From DATDIC01 sp963764525 (GTDB lineage Bacteria; Pseudomonadota; Alphaproteobacteria; Acetobacterales; Acetobacteraceae), in NCBI GenBank assembly GCA_963764525.1, contig CAVXTC010000015.1, forward strand, positions 1 through 64,000: 64,000 nucleotides of DNA. The letters are read 5' to 3'. Numbering within the stretch: the stretch's first letter is position 1; each line of letters starts with the position of its first letter. Positions 35,281-45,029 of the stretch are shown here, piece after piece. The position numbers and the translations under genes were made by a program. The notes beneath the pieces are model-generated. The model had not been told where the DNA came from and did no database searches. It saw only the letters and a program-made list of their open reading frames with translations.

Positions 35281-35425
35281 AGGCACCCATCCCGCCATGC
35301 GCAATCCCGGACTCTCTCAACTTCCGGTGACGCCCGATCCGCGGCGGCGCGGCGCGACCATCTTGCCTGCCCGAGCATTGCGCCGGCAATGTGCGGCCGC
35401 CGCCGCCGACCATCTGGAGCCCCGC

Positions 35426-36631
35426 ATGACCGATCCGACCGGCCCCCTCAAGGGGCTTCGCGTGTTCGACCTGACCCGCGTACTCGCCGGACCGACCTGC
35501 ACGCAGATGCTGGCGGATCTCGGCGCGGACGTGATCAAGATAGAAAAACCCGGCAGCGGCGACGACACGCGCGGTTTCGCACCCCCGTTCATGCCGGGGA
35601 CGCAGGAGAGCGCCTACTTCACCGGTGTCAACCGCAACAAGCAGTCTGTCACGCTGGACATCGCGCGCCCCGAGGGGCAGGCGATCGCCCGCCGCCTGAT
35701 CGCCCAATGCGATATCCTGGCGGAGAACTTCAAGGTCGGCGCGCTGGCGAAATACGGGCTTTCGTATGAGCAGCTTCGTGGTGACTTCCCGCGGCTGATC
35801 TACTGCTCGATCACCGGCTTCGGGCAGACCGGGCCGTATGCGCCGCGCCCGGGCTATGACAGCCTGATCCAGGCCATGGGCGGCGTCATGAGCCTGACCG
35901 GCGAGCCCGAGGGCCTGCCGCAGAAGGTCGGGGTCCCCGTCGCCGATCTGTTCGCCGGACTGTATGGGTGCATCGGCATTCTGGCAGCGCTGCGCCATCG
36001 CGATGCAACCGGCGAGGGCCAGCAGATCGATATCGGCATGCTGGATACCCACGTGGCGTGGCTGGCCAACCAGGGAATGAACTACCTGGCAACGCGGGAG
36101 AACCCTGCGCGGCTCGGCAACCAGCATCCGAACATCGTTCCGTATCAGGTGTTTCCGACCGCCGACGGCTATATCGTGCTGTCGATCGGTAACGATCCCA
36201 CGTTCAAGCGGTTCTGCGAGAGCTTCGCGCTGGAGCACCTGCTGGAACACCCGCACTTCGCCACCAATGCGGCGCGCGTGCAGAACCGCCAGCTTGTTAC
36301 CGACACGCTGACACCGTTACTGCGACAGCACGGGACCAACTGGTGGGTGGAAAGACTGGAATCGCTGAAGATCGGCTGCGGCCCGATCAACAAGCTGTCG
36401 GAGGTGTTCGCGGACCCGCAGGTGAAGGCGCGTGGCATGGTGGTGGAGATGCCGGGCCACGGCGGGACGAACGTGGCGGTGATAGCCAATCCGGTGCGTC
36501 TTTCGGCCACGCCGCCCGACTACCGCATCGCTCCGCCCCGCCTGGGGGAGCATACCGATACGGTGCTGGCGGAACGGCTGGGGGTGGGTGCGGAGGAACT
36601 GGCGGGGTTAAGGGAGAGGGGTGTCATTTAG
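35426..36631 (+). CDS. CaiB/BaiF-family (class III) CoA transferase
   Basis: An intact 401-residue enzyme. It has the N-terminal GLRVFDLTRVLAGPTCTQML, LGADVIKIEKPGSGDDTR, the catalytic Asp in GYDSLIQAMGGVMSLTGEP, and a GLYGCIGILAAL helix. It transfers CoA between carboxylic acids such as succinate or formate and a substrate acid. The start ATG 35426 was chosen at the beginning of family homology; the 43 residues upstream are Arg/Pro-rich. No partner acyl-CoA enzyme is adjacent, so the substrate is unknown. Confidence 0.92.
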   Translation: MTDPTGPLKGLRVFDLTRVLAGPTCTQMLADLGADVIKIEKPGSGDDTRGFAPPFMPGTQESAYFTGVNRNKQSVTLDIARPEGQAIARRLIAQCDILAENFKVGALAKYGLSYEQLRGDFPRLIYCSITGFGQTGPYAPRPGYDSLIQAMGGVMSLTGEPEGLPQKVGVPVADLFAGLYGCIGILAALRHRDATGEGQQIDIGMLDTHVAWLANQGMNYLATRENPARLGNQHPNIVPYQVFPTADGYIVLSIGNDPTFKRFCESFALEHLLEHPHFATNAARVQNRQLVTDTLTPLLRQHGTNWWVERLESLKIGCGPINKLSEVFADPQVKARGMVVEMPGHGGTNVAVIANPVRLSATPPDYRIAPPRLGEHTDTVLAERLGVGAEELAGLRERGVI

Positions 36632-36636
36632 GAGAT

Positions 36637-38259
36637 CTACTCGCCTCCTCCGATCCGAGCGCCTTTCTCTGCGACAGAGCGTTTCATCAGCAGCACGACG
36701 AACACAAGCGCGACCATGACAACGGCCAGCACCCAGAACACATCGAAGTAGGCGAGCGCCGACGCCTGTTGCTGGCGCAGGTTTGCGAGCGTCTGCAAGG
36801 CCAGTTGCTGCGCGGCGACCGGATCGCCGGTCTGTTGCAGGAACGGTGCGGACGCCTGATCAAGGAAGGAACGCGCAGCCGCGTTGAAGGGATCGAGCCA
36901 TTCGCCAAGACGGAGACTGTGGAACTGGTCACGGCGCTCCTGCATCGTCTGCGCCAGCGAGGTCCCGACGCTGCCGCCCTCGTTGCGCAGGAGGCTCAAC
37001 AGACCGACCGCCGCCCCGCGCAGCGCGAGGGGCGTATAGAGGTAAGCCGCCACGTTTGCGGGGGCGAAGCACATCGCAAGCCCGACGATCAGCACCACCC
37101 GCGGCCAGACGGCCTGGCCCGGACTGATGTCCAGGTTCATCTGCGACATCCAGTAATTCCCCGCGGCCATGGTTAACAGACCGGCGGCAATCACCCACCG
37201 TGCATCGGTTCCACGACCGAGCGTGCGCCCCACGAACGGCATGGCGACGACGGCAAAGAAGCCGGCCGGCGACATGACCAGTCCGGCATTCAGTGCATCG
37301 TAGCCGAACAGCGACTGGAGCAGGGCAGGCAACGAGGTGCTGGCAGCATACAGCACCGCGTAGGCGCCAAAGATGATGATGCAGCAGGCGATGAAATTCC
37401 GTTCACGCAACGGGCGGAAATTGACCACCGGATTCGGATGGCGCAATTCCCAGAAGATCAGCCCGGCCAGGCCCACCGCGAACAAGATCGCCAACGTCTG
37501 CACACGCCAGAACGGGTCGCCCAGCCAGTCCCATTCCTGGCCCTTGCTGAGCATCACCTCCCAACAGACCATGACGATGACCAGCAGCGACAGGCCAATG
37601 CCGTCAAAGCTGAACGGTCGCCGCCGCAACTCCTTGCGCTCTGCCGTGAGGTAATCGGGGTCCCGGAGTGTGATGGCACACGCACCCAGGGCCAGGAGGC
37701 CGATGGGGACGTTGATGAAGAACACCCACCGCCAGGAGTAGCTGTCGGTTATCCAGCCGCCGAGCGTCGGACCGACGACGGGCGCGATCAGCGCGGCAAA
37801 GCCGAACAGCGTCATGGCCATGCCTTGCCGCTCGACCGGGAAGGCGTCCAGCAGCACGCCCTGGCTCGACGGCTGAAGACCACCGCCGGCAAGACCCTGG
37901 ATCACGCGGAACAGGATCAGTTGCCCGAGCCCCGTCGCCACGCCGCACAGTCCGGACGCGAGGGTGAAAACGGCGATGGACAGCAGGAAATAGTTGCGGC
38001 GCCCAAGATGCGCGATCAGCCAGCCGGTGATGGGCAGGATGATCGCGTTTGCGGCAAGGTAGCTGGTGATGACCCATTCGCCGTCATCGACCGTGGCCGA
38101 CAGCCCGCCTGCGATATAGCGCAGCGCCACGACCGCGATCGTGGTGTCCAGCACCTCCATGAAGGTCGGCACCACGACAACAGCGGCAACGACCCAGGGG
38201 TTTATCGCCGCGGGGGATCGGGACTTCAGGGGTGTCGACGACAGTGTCGCGCCGGTCAT
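36637..38259 (-). CDS. emrB: DHA2-family drug:H+ antiporter, EmrB type
   Basis: An intact 540-residue MFS transporter with 14 predicted helices. The DHA2 signature lies in the first helices (TFMEVLDTTIAVVALRYIAG), motif A-like IAHLGRRNYFL, and motif C GFAALIAPVVGPTLGGWITD. A hydrophilic loop lies near residue 200. It is the inner-membrane antiporter of an EmrA-EmrB-TolC type efflux pump. The start overlaps the emrA stop by 4 bp. No outer-membrane factor gene is present here. Confidence 0.93.
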   Translation of the reverse strand: MTGATLSSTPLKSRSPAAINPWVVAAVVVVPTFMEVLDTTIAVVALRYIAGGLSATVDDGEWVITSYLAANAIILPITGWLIAHLGRRNYFLLSIAVFTLASGLCGVATGLGQLILFRVIQGLAGGGLQPSSQGVLLDAFPVERQGMAMTLFGFAALIAPVVGPTLGGWITDSYSWRWVFFINVPIGLLALGACAITLRDPDYLTAERKELRRRPFSFDGIGLSLLVIVMVCWEVMLSKGQEWDWLGDPFWRVQTLAILFAVGLAGLIFWELRHPNPVVNFRPLRERNFIACCIIIFGAYAVLYAASTSLPALLQSLFGYDALNAGLVMSPAGFFAVVAMPFVGRTLGRGTDARWVIAAGLLTMAAGNYWMSQMNLDISPGQAVWPRVVLIVGLAMCFAPANVAAYLYTPLALRGAAVGLLSLLRNEGGSVGTSLAQTMQERRDQFHSLRLGEWLDPFNAAARSFLDQASAPFLQQTGDPVAAQQLALQTLANLRQQQASALAYFDVFWVLAVVMVALVFVVLLMKRSVAEKGARIGGGE

Positions 38260-39796
38260 TGCCTGCTGCCCGACGCGCTGGCGGTCGGACCAGGGCTCGG
38301 AGACGGCGACATATAGGTTTGGGGCGCGTAGGCCTGGAGAAACTTCCCGGCATCGGGTCCGGTTGGCGGCTTATTGATATAGACGTACGGAACGACCGAA
38401 GTGCCGATGAACAGAGGTGTCTGATCGGCGTTGTAACCGACGAGATCGATCCGGACCGGCAACCGCTGGACCACCTTGACGAAATTGCCCGTGGCATTCT
38501 CCGGGGGAAGAAGCGCGAGGGTCGATCCGGTCCCCTCGGTGAAGCCGGCGATCCGGCCTTTGAACACGTGACTGCCGCCATACATGTCGACGTGCAGATC
38601 GACGGGCTGCCCGATGCGCAGGTCGCGCAACTGGGTTTCCTTGAAGTTGGCGTCAATCCAGATGTCGTTGAGCGAGCGAATCGCCATCAGGTTCTGGCCC
38701 ACCTGAACATAGTTGCCCGGATTGACGTTGCGCCGCGTGACGACGCCGTCGATCTCCGCTGTGATATCGCAGTAACGAAGATTCAGTTCGGCCTGCGCGA
38801 GATCGCGCCTGGCGGCTTCGAGTTTCGCCTCGGCCTGCTTGACGGCCGGGGCATTGGCCGCGTATCGGGCGAACGTGGTGTTGACGTCGCCCAGTTTATA
38901 GAACTGATCGAGCATCGCTTTCGGACCCTGGTCGAACGAGTGCACGACGCCAAGCTGAGCGGCGCTCTGAATGAGCGCCGCCTGCGCCTCGAGGACAGAC
39001 GAAAAGGTCTCGTCGAGATCGGGCGGCACCTGGCCGAGATCGCCGCCCGCGCCAGGTTGAGCCGGCAGCCCCAGCGAGACGCGTATCTGGGAGACTTCGG
39101 CCAGGGTCTGGGCGAGTTCCGCGCCAGCCGTCGTCAGCTCCGCTTGCCGCTGGTCGTATACCTCACGCGACACATCGGCCCTGGCGACGAGCTGCTGCGC
39201 CCGATCGAATTCAACCTGCGCCAGCGCCAGTGCGGCCTTGCTCTTGCCGATAGCGGCGACCCGCGCATGCAGGAGAGCGACCTGGCTGTCGACACCCTCC
39301 ACGGCGCGTTGCAGGTTCCAGCGCTGGCTCATTGCCTGCGCTTCGATCGCGCGCGCCGCCGCGGTGGCTGCTTGCAGGTCTGCTTTCGCGGTATCGACCG
39401 CTGCCTGCTTCTCGGAAGCCGCAACCCGGTACGGCTCCTTGTCCAACTCGGCGAGGAGATCGCCCTTGTGCACACGGTTGTTGTCATCCACCAGAACGCG
39501 GGAAATCTGTCCTGCCACGCGGGGCGCGACAAACGTCACGTGCCCATTCACGAATGCGTCGTCCGTGGAGACGGTGTTGAGCATCTCCTCGATCAACGGG
39601 ATGCCGAACACAAGGAGAACCGCCAGGACAGCAACACCGAGCACACCGGCCAGAAGCATTCGCGTCCGCGTAGCCTTTCGGGCCTTCTGCGGCACGTTGC
39701 GTCTGCGCGCGGTTTCGCGTCGTGGGCAGCCGAAGCATCTCCATTCGCTGTCGGTTGCGCATTGATCGAACCTGGCGTGTTGCTTTGCTCGGTCAT
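38256..39796 (-). CDS. emrA: HlyD-type membrane fusion protein, EmrA (one frame change near the N-terminus)
   Basis: A periplasmic adaptor of the EmrAB pump. From about 39700 the frame is complete: one membrane helix (MLLAGVLGVAVLAVLLVFGI), TDDAFVNGHVTFVAPRVAGQ (lipoyl half), a long coiled-coil hairpin (residues about 105-330), YCDITAEIDGVVTRRNVNPG (second lipoyl half), and a beta-barrel to the C-terminus. The natural start is probably ATG 39796 (MTEQSNTPGSINAQPTANGD), which reads in a different frame and joins after about 30 codons. A 102-codon minus-strand frame ending at 39793 overlaps this ATG but is not recognisable. Confidence 0.88.
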
Positions 39797-40197
39797 GGCG
39801 GGCACCCGTTGCATGAGACGAAACGGACGGCGTCCAAATGCCACCATTCGCCCTGACCGGAAAGCCGCCTCGGCCGCCCATAGGAGCCGGCGCATTCCGG
39901 CGGGCTTCCTCGAAGGAGCAAGTCGTCCGTGGCATCCCGGTGGCCCAGGCGGCCAGTCACGAGGACATCTCTGACTGCCACCGCAGGTTCGATTGCCGGA
40001 TTGTCGCACCCCGCGAAAATCCAGTGCAAGGCCGATCCTACGAAATCGCTGCCGGTGGCCGGGATTTCTTCGTCACTGCCGATCACGGTCTCCCTCTTCA
40101 TGGCGCTCGGTCAATCGAATGAGTATACTGAGACGGGCGGAAACTACATCGAACAGATCCGTCGCTTACTAAAGCGCCTGGCCTTGAACGAAGGAGT
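39797..40197. other. 400-bp region between emrA and the aldo/keto reductase
   Basis: No recognisable gene. A 102-codon minus-strand frame (40101-39793) ends exactly at the emrA start (ATGA). It could be a broken regulator but shows no domain. The promoters of the two divergent units must lie here. Confidence 0.4.
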
Positions 40198-41145
40198 ATG
40201 CGCGTGGCAACCTCCGATACGCTTCGCTATACGAGGATCCCTCTCACCCACGGAGCCGGTGCGATCCCCGCCGTCGGGTTCGGCACGCTGATCCCCGATC
40301 CTCTCGCGACCAGACAAGCCACGAAGATCGCATTGGAAGTTGGATTTCGACATCTCGATTGCGCGGAGCGATATCGCAATGAAGAGGCGGTCGGTGATGC
40401 GATGCAGGCAGCGTTCAAGGCGGGGACGGTTCGGCGAGAGGAGGTCTTCGTTACCACGAAGCTATGGAACACCAATCATCGTCCTGAACGGGTCAAACCC
40501 GCCTTTAACGCGAGTTGCCGGCGACTGCAAGTCGACTATGTGGATTGCTATCTCATCCATACCCCGTTTGCCTTTCGCCCTGGCGACGAGCAGGACCCGA
40601 GGGACGAGCGCGGTCAGGTGATCTATGATTCCGGGGTAACGTTGGTCGAGACGTGGCGGGCGCTCGAGCGTCTCGTTGACGACGGCCAGTGCAAGTCGAT
40701 CGGCTTATCAGATGTTACGTTAGAGAAGCTGCGAGAGATCGTCGCGGCTGCGCGGATCAAGCCTGCCGTGGTGCAGGTCGAATCCCATCCGTACCTCCCT
40801 GAATGGGACCTGCTCGATTTCTGTCGAGAGCACGGGATTGTATTGCTGGCGTTTGCAGCGTTGGGACACGGCCTCAATCCGAAAGTGTTGGATGACCCGG
40901 TGATCACAGCCATCGCGCGGCGCGTCCACAAGACGCCTGCTCAAGTTGCGCTGGCCTGGGCCGTACAACGCGGCACGGCTTTCCTGACCACCTCGACCAA
41001 ATCTGATTACATCCGAGACAACTGTGAGATATCGGCCCTGCCTGACGACGCCATGCAGGAGATTCGGGAGGGCATCGAGACGAACGTCCGGTTCAACACG
41101 GTAGTGGGGACCGGCGTGCCAGGCTTTATTCCCCGAGCCAGTTGA
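40198..41145 (+). CDS. Aldo/keto reductase (AKR, 2,5-diketogluconate reductase-like)
   Basis: An intact 315-residue single-domain enzyme. The catalytic residues are Asp in FRHLDCAERYRNEEAVG (with Tyr), Lys in VFVTTKLWNTNHRPE, and His in CYLIHTPFAF. Cofactor binding is in LTTSTKSDYIRDNCEI. AATGAAGGAG-type purines precede the start. The start may be ATG 40198 or GTG 40204. It begins the redox cluster at 40-47 kb and is 30 bp upstream of the next gene. Confidence 0.9.
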   Translation: MRVATSDTLRYTRIPLTHGAGAIPAVGFGTLIPDPLATRQATKIALEVGFRHLDCAERYRNEEAVGDAMQAAFKAGTVRREEVFVTTKLWNTNHRPERVKPAFNASCRRLQVDYVDCYLIHTPFAFRPGDEQDPRDERGQVIYDSGVTLVETWRALERLVDDGQCKSIGLSDVTLEKLREIVAAARIKPAVVQVESHPYLPEWDLLDFCREHGIVLLAFAALGHGLNPKVLDDPVITAIARRVHKTPAQVALAWAVQRGTAFLTTSTKSDYIRDNCEISALPDDAMQEIREGIETNVRFNTVVGTGVPGFIPRAS

Positions 41146-41175
41146 ACTGAACTCAGCTGCGTCACCGGAGATTCC

Positions 41176-42942
41176 GTGATGGACGCGATTGTTTCGGTTA
41201 ACGTCGGACTTCCTCGGGACATTGCATGGCAGGGCAGGACTGTTCGGACGGCGGTCTGGAAGACGCCGGTGACGGGGCGGATTTTCGCCCGCCGGGTGAA
41301 TCTCGATGGCGACGGCCAAGGCGACCTCCACAGCCATGGCGGCGAGCAACGTGCGATTATGGTCTACCGGTCCGATTCCTACCGGTACTGGGCGAGCTAC
41401 CTTGGGCGGTCGGATCTCGTGGCCGGGAATTTCGGCGAGAACCTCACAGTGGAGGGCCTCGCCGATACCGAGGTCTGCATCGGCGATCGCTTCAGGATCG
41501 GCGGTGCCGTCGTCGAGGTCAGCCAGCCACGCGACACCTGCTACCGGGTCGGCATCAGGCTGAACCACCCGGAGATTCCCGCGCTGCTGGTTTCGCACCA
41601 CCGGCCCGGGTTTTATTTCCGCGTCATCCAGGAAGGCGAGATCGGCGCCGGCGACCGCATCGAGAAACTCTCTGACGGCCCCGAGCGCATGACCGTCGCC
41701 GAGATCGATGCCCTCCTTTACTCCGCGGAGCACCCGCTCGAAGCATTGCGCCGCGCAATCCGAATTCCGGCGCTCAGCCAGGACTGGCAAGGCTCGATGC
41801 AGGCGCTGCTCGCCGCTGCCGAAGCGGGCGGCACAACGGGCAACGCTGGCCTCGGACTCGGCGCGTCGGCACCCCTTGCGTGGCGTGGCTTCCGCCCGGT
41901 TGTGGTCGTTGCTTCGCGCGAGGAAAGCGCGGACGTCCGATCGTTCGAGCTCGCCGGCGAAGACGGTTCACCGCTACCATCGGCACGTCCGGGCCAATAC
42001 ATCATGGTCCGCATGAGACCGGGCCCGGATGCTCCCGCCGTCACGCGGAACTATTCGCTGTGCGGTTCGCCCGGGACCCCCAACTATCGCATTGGCGTCA
42101 AGAACGAGCGCGGCCTCGCAAGCGGCTTTCTCCACCAAAGCGTCCGGGCAGGCAGTCGCCTGGAGGTCAGCGCTCCTCGTGGCTCGTTCACGCTCGCTGC
42201 CGGTGCGACTCCCGTCGTCCTTATCAGCGCCGGTGTCGGCGTCACGCCGATGTTGGCGATGTTGCATGGTGCGGCTGCTATAAACACCGGGGCGCCTCGG
42301 CCGGTTTGGTGGCTGCATTCAGCCCGCGATCGGGCGCACCATTCGTTTGCCCAGGAGGCGGACGATCTGCTCGGTGCGCTCCGGGCGTCTCATCGCTGTG
42401 TGATCTACAGTCGGCCTGCGCCGGGAGACATGCTCGGCCAGGACTTCGATCGGCCAGGCCATCTCTCGATCCAACTGCTCCACGAGCTCGGGATTCCCCA
42501 GGACGCTGATTTCTACCTGTGCGGTCCGCCCCGCTTTCTCGAGGATTTCCAGAAAGGCCTGGCGGCATGGGGCATTCCCTGGCCCAGGGTCCACGTCGAA
42601 GTGTTCGGGCCCGCGCCAACTCTCACGCCGGGCATCTCCCGCGTCGCCGCGGCCTTGCCTCATCGTCCTGACGGTCCTGCGGGCGGCGGACCTATGGTGA
42701 CGTTCTCGCGAAGTGGTCTCGCCGTGCCATGGGATTCTCGCTTCGGCAGCCTGCTCGAGCTGGCGGAGGCCTGCGCCGTTCCCGTGCGTTGGTCCTGCCG
42801 ATCAGGGGTATGCCACAACTGCGAAAGTGGCTTGATCGAAGGCGAACTCGCCTACGCACCAGAGCCGTTGGACCTGCCAGCCGAAGGCAATGCGTTGCTC
42901 TGCTGCGCAACGCCAATAACCGCGGTCGCGCTCGATGTCTAG
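41176..42942 (+). CDS. MOSC domain - flavin reductase - [2Fe-2S] ferredoxin fusion protein
   Basis: An intact 588-residue three-module protein. Residues about 30-165 are a MOSC domain (HSHGGEQRAIMVYRSDSY, VAGNFGENLTVEGL) with a possible cofactor Cys in SQPRDTCYRVGIRL. About 170-230 is the helical extension seen in YiiM-type MOSC proteins. From about 235 comes a ferredoxin-reductase-like FAD domain (APAVTRNYSLCGSPG) and an NAD(P) domain (VVLISAGVGVTPMLAML, DFYLCGPPRFLEDF). The end is a plant-type ferredoxin with CRSGVCHNCESGLIEG and a distant CC. It probably moves electrons from NAD(P)H to a molybdenum-dependent or sulfur-transfer reaction. GTG 41176 and ATG 41179 are both possible starts. Confidence 0.92.
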   Translation: MMDAIVSVNVGLPRDIAWQGRTVRTAVWKTPVTGRIFARRVNLDGDGQGDLHSHGGEQRAIMVYRSDSYRYWASYLGRSDLVAGNFGENLTVEGLADTEVCIGDRFRIGGAVVEVSQPRDTCYRVGIRLNHPEIPALLVSHHRPGFYFRVIQEGEIGAGDRIEKLSDGPERMTVAEIDALLYSAEHPLEALRRAIRIPALSQDWQGSMQALLAAAEAGGTTGNAGLGLGASAPLAWRGFRPVVVVASREESADVRSFELAGEDGSPLPSARPGQYIMVRMRPGPDAPAVTRNYSLCGSPGTPNYRIGVKNERGLASGFLHQSVRAGSRLEVSAPRGSFTLAAGATPVVLISAGVGVTPMLAMLHGAAAINTGAPRPVWWLHSARDRAHHSFAQEADDLLGALRASHRCVIYSRPAPGDMLGQDFDRPGHLSIQLLHELGIPQDADFYLCGPPRFLEDFQKGLAAWGIPWPRVHVEVFGPAPTLTPGISRVAAALPHRPDGPAGGGPMVTFSRSGLAVPWDSRFGSLLELAEACAVPVRWSCRSGVCHNCESGLIEGELAYAPEPLDLPAEGNALLCCATPITAVALDV

Positions 42943-43016
42943 CTGCTGCGAAATCCTTGCAGATCGATATGCCAAAATGCGGGTCGTGAGAGCCTGCAAG
43001 GAGAGAGCCGCTCGCG

Positions 43017-43111
43017 ATGGATATTGCCATGATCGGCATGGTGGCGCTGTGATCGGCGGCGCGGCGGCCTTGGGGTATTCCGCCAGTTATGTGCTCGCCG
43101 AGCAGGAGTAG
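43017..43111 (+). other. Possible tiny membrane peptide, frame broken
   Basis: ATG 43017 reads MDIAMIGMVAL and stops. One frame over, VIGGAAALGYSASYVLAEQE runs to a TAG just before the next gene. Joined, they would make a hydrophobic peptide of about 31 residues. An AGGAGAG lies upstream. This is too short to be sure of. Confidence 0.25.
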
Positions 43112-43114
43112 AAA

Positions 43115-44499
43115 ATGACAGCCTACGACGCGATTATCATCGGAACCGGGCAGGCTGGGCCGCCACTCGCACGACGGCTGGCGGCTAGAGGAATGAAAGT
43201 TGCCATCATCGAACGCGGACGCTTCGGTGGCACCTGCGTCAATACCGGCTGTACACCCACGAAAACGCTGGCTCGCGAGCGCCTACGCCGCCCACCTCGC
43301 GCGCCGCGGAGCCGACTACGGATTCAGCACCGGGGACGTCAAAGTCGATATGAAGCGTGTCAAAGCACGCAAGGATAACGTTGTTGGCCTTTCCAGCCGC
43401 AGCGTCGAGCGATCTCTCAAAAGCCTGGAGAACGGCAAGGTCTATGAAGGCCATGCACGGTTCGTGTCGCCGCGTGAGGTGCAGGTCGGCACAGAAATTC
43501 TGAACGCCGACAAGATTTTCATCAACGTCGGTGCCCGCGCGGCCGTGCCCGCAGTTCCTGGCCTGGATCAGGTCGATTACCTCACCAACAGTTCGATGAT
43601 GAATGTCGACTTCCTGCCCGACCACCTGTTGATACTCGGCGGCAGCTACGTCGGTCTGGAGTTCGCACAGATGTATCGGCGCTTCGGCAGCGCAGTCACC
43701 GTTATCGAGATCGGTCCGCGTCTCACTCCGCGCGAAGACGAGGACGTATCAGAGGCGATCGCCGGATTCCTGACAAAAGAAGGCGTGTCTGTTCGCTTGA
43801 ATGCGAAATGTCTCCGCGTCCGCAAGGAAGGCAGCGATATCGTCATGACCGTCGATTGCGACGGCACTTCTGAGATCCGCGGCTCACACTTGCTGATCGC
43901 AACGGGGCGTCGGCCCAACACGGATGATCTCGGGCTCGAGCACACGGACGTCAAACGAAACGCGCGCGGATACATCATTGTCGATGACGAACTCCGTGCC
44001 AACGCAGCCGGGATCTGGGCGCTCGGAGATTGCAACGGCCGAGGTGCCTTCACCCACACGTCCTGGAACGATTATGCAGATCGTCGCCGGCAATCTGCTC
44101 GATGGCGAGCATCGGCGGGTGAGTGATCGCATTCCTGCCTATGCGCTATACACCGATCCGCCACTGGGCAGAGGCGGCATGACGGCAGCGGACGTTCGAG
44201 CAAGTGGCCGCCGCGCACTGATCGGCAAGATCGCCATGGAGGATGTGTCCCGAGCATTCGAAAAGGGCGAGACAGAGGGCTTCATGAAAATCCTGGTCGA
44301 TGCTGACACAAAGGAAATCCTGGGCGCGGCATTTTTGGGTGTGAGCGGCGACGAAGTCATCCACTGTGTGCTCGACGTCATGTACGCGAAGGCACCCTAT
44401 ACAGTGCTCGAGCGCGCCATGCACATCCATCCCACAGTCGCGGAGTTCTTACCCGTGATTTTGGACGATCTCGCTCCACTACCGCAACCGGCGTCCTGA
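43115..44499 (+). CDS. Pyridine nucleotide-disulfide oxidoreductase, mercuric-reductase/dihydrolipoamide-dehydrogenase-like (frame broken twice)
   Basis: About 461 codons. The N-terminal FAD motif is AIIIGTGQAGPPLARRLAAR and the redox disulfide is GGTCVNTGCTPTKTL. At about 43275 the frame changes to ASAYAAHLARRGADYGF and continues through the NAD motif LLILGGSYVGLEFAQMYRR and the second FAD motif GIWALGDCNGRGAF. At about 44075 it changes again to IVAGNLLDGEHRRVSD and ends with the dimerisation domain (LERAMHIHPTVAEFLPVI, with the active-site His-Pro). No merR/merT is nearby, so general disulfide or quinone reductase activity is more likely than mercury resistance. Confidence 0.85.
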
Positions 44500-44553
44500 A
44501 GGCCGACGGCAGTAGCTGGCGGTGACTATGTACGCTTGAATGGGAGAGGCAGC

Positions 44554-44934
44554 ATGGATGAGAATGAGATTCGAGAGGCACTCAACCGCCACTGGGCCGC
44601 CTCGGACGCAAACGAGTTCGAGGTTGAGCACGACATATACCGAGATGACGCAGTGCTCGAGTACCCACAATCGGGCGAGCGCATCAGGAGCCGGCACAAC
44701 ATCCAGGCCTCACGCGTCGCGCAGCCGAACGCCAAGCGCTTCAAGGTTCGCCGCATCGTCGGCAGCGGCGACCTCTGGGTCACGGAATTCATCCTCACGT
44801 ACGATGGCAAGCCGTCCTACACGGTGAGCATCATGGAGTTCCTGGATGGCAAGGTGGCCCGCGAGACCCAATACTTCGGTGACCCGTTCGAGCCCGGACC
44901 TTCGCGCGCTAATTTGGTCGAGCGAATGGGATAA
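44554..44934 (+). CDS. NTF2-like (SnoaL-type) protein
   Basis: An intact 126-residue protein from ATG 44554 (MDENEIREALNRHWAASDAN). The fold pattern is clear: an N-terminal helix, EHDIYRDDAVLEYPQSGERI, then strands WVTEFILTYDGKPSYTVSIM and MEFLDGKVARETQYFGDPF. Such proteins are small-molecule isomerases or binding proteins. It lies in line with the disulfide reductase and is probably co-transcribed. No catalytic assignment is made. Confidence 0.85.
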   Translation: MDENEIREALNRHWAASDANEFEVEHDIYRDDAVLEYPQSGERIRSRHNIQASRVAQPNAKRFKVRRIVGSGDLWVTEFILTYDGKPSYTVSIMEFLDGKVARETQYFGDPFEPGPSRANLVERMG

Positions 44935-45029
44935 AATCGACGGTTCGGTCATGTCTCGTCGAGCGGGCCGCCTTCGAAAGTCACGTTCTGGAAGATCGAT
45001 CTCCAGTCATCGACAAAGGAGGTGAAACC

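Noticed and set aside
38232..39974. 580-codon plus-strand frame
   Set aside because: Antisense shadow of emrA.
39793..40101. 102-codon minus-strand frame ending on the emrA start codon
   Set aside because: Overlap with the ATG is suggestive, but no domain or regulator motif is visible; kept only as a note.
43115..44499. Mercury-resistance locus
   Set aside because: The flavoprotein has CVNTGC and a general disulfide-reductase layout, but no MerR, MerT or MerP genes and no C-terminal Cys pair; resistance is not supported.
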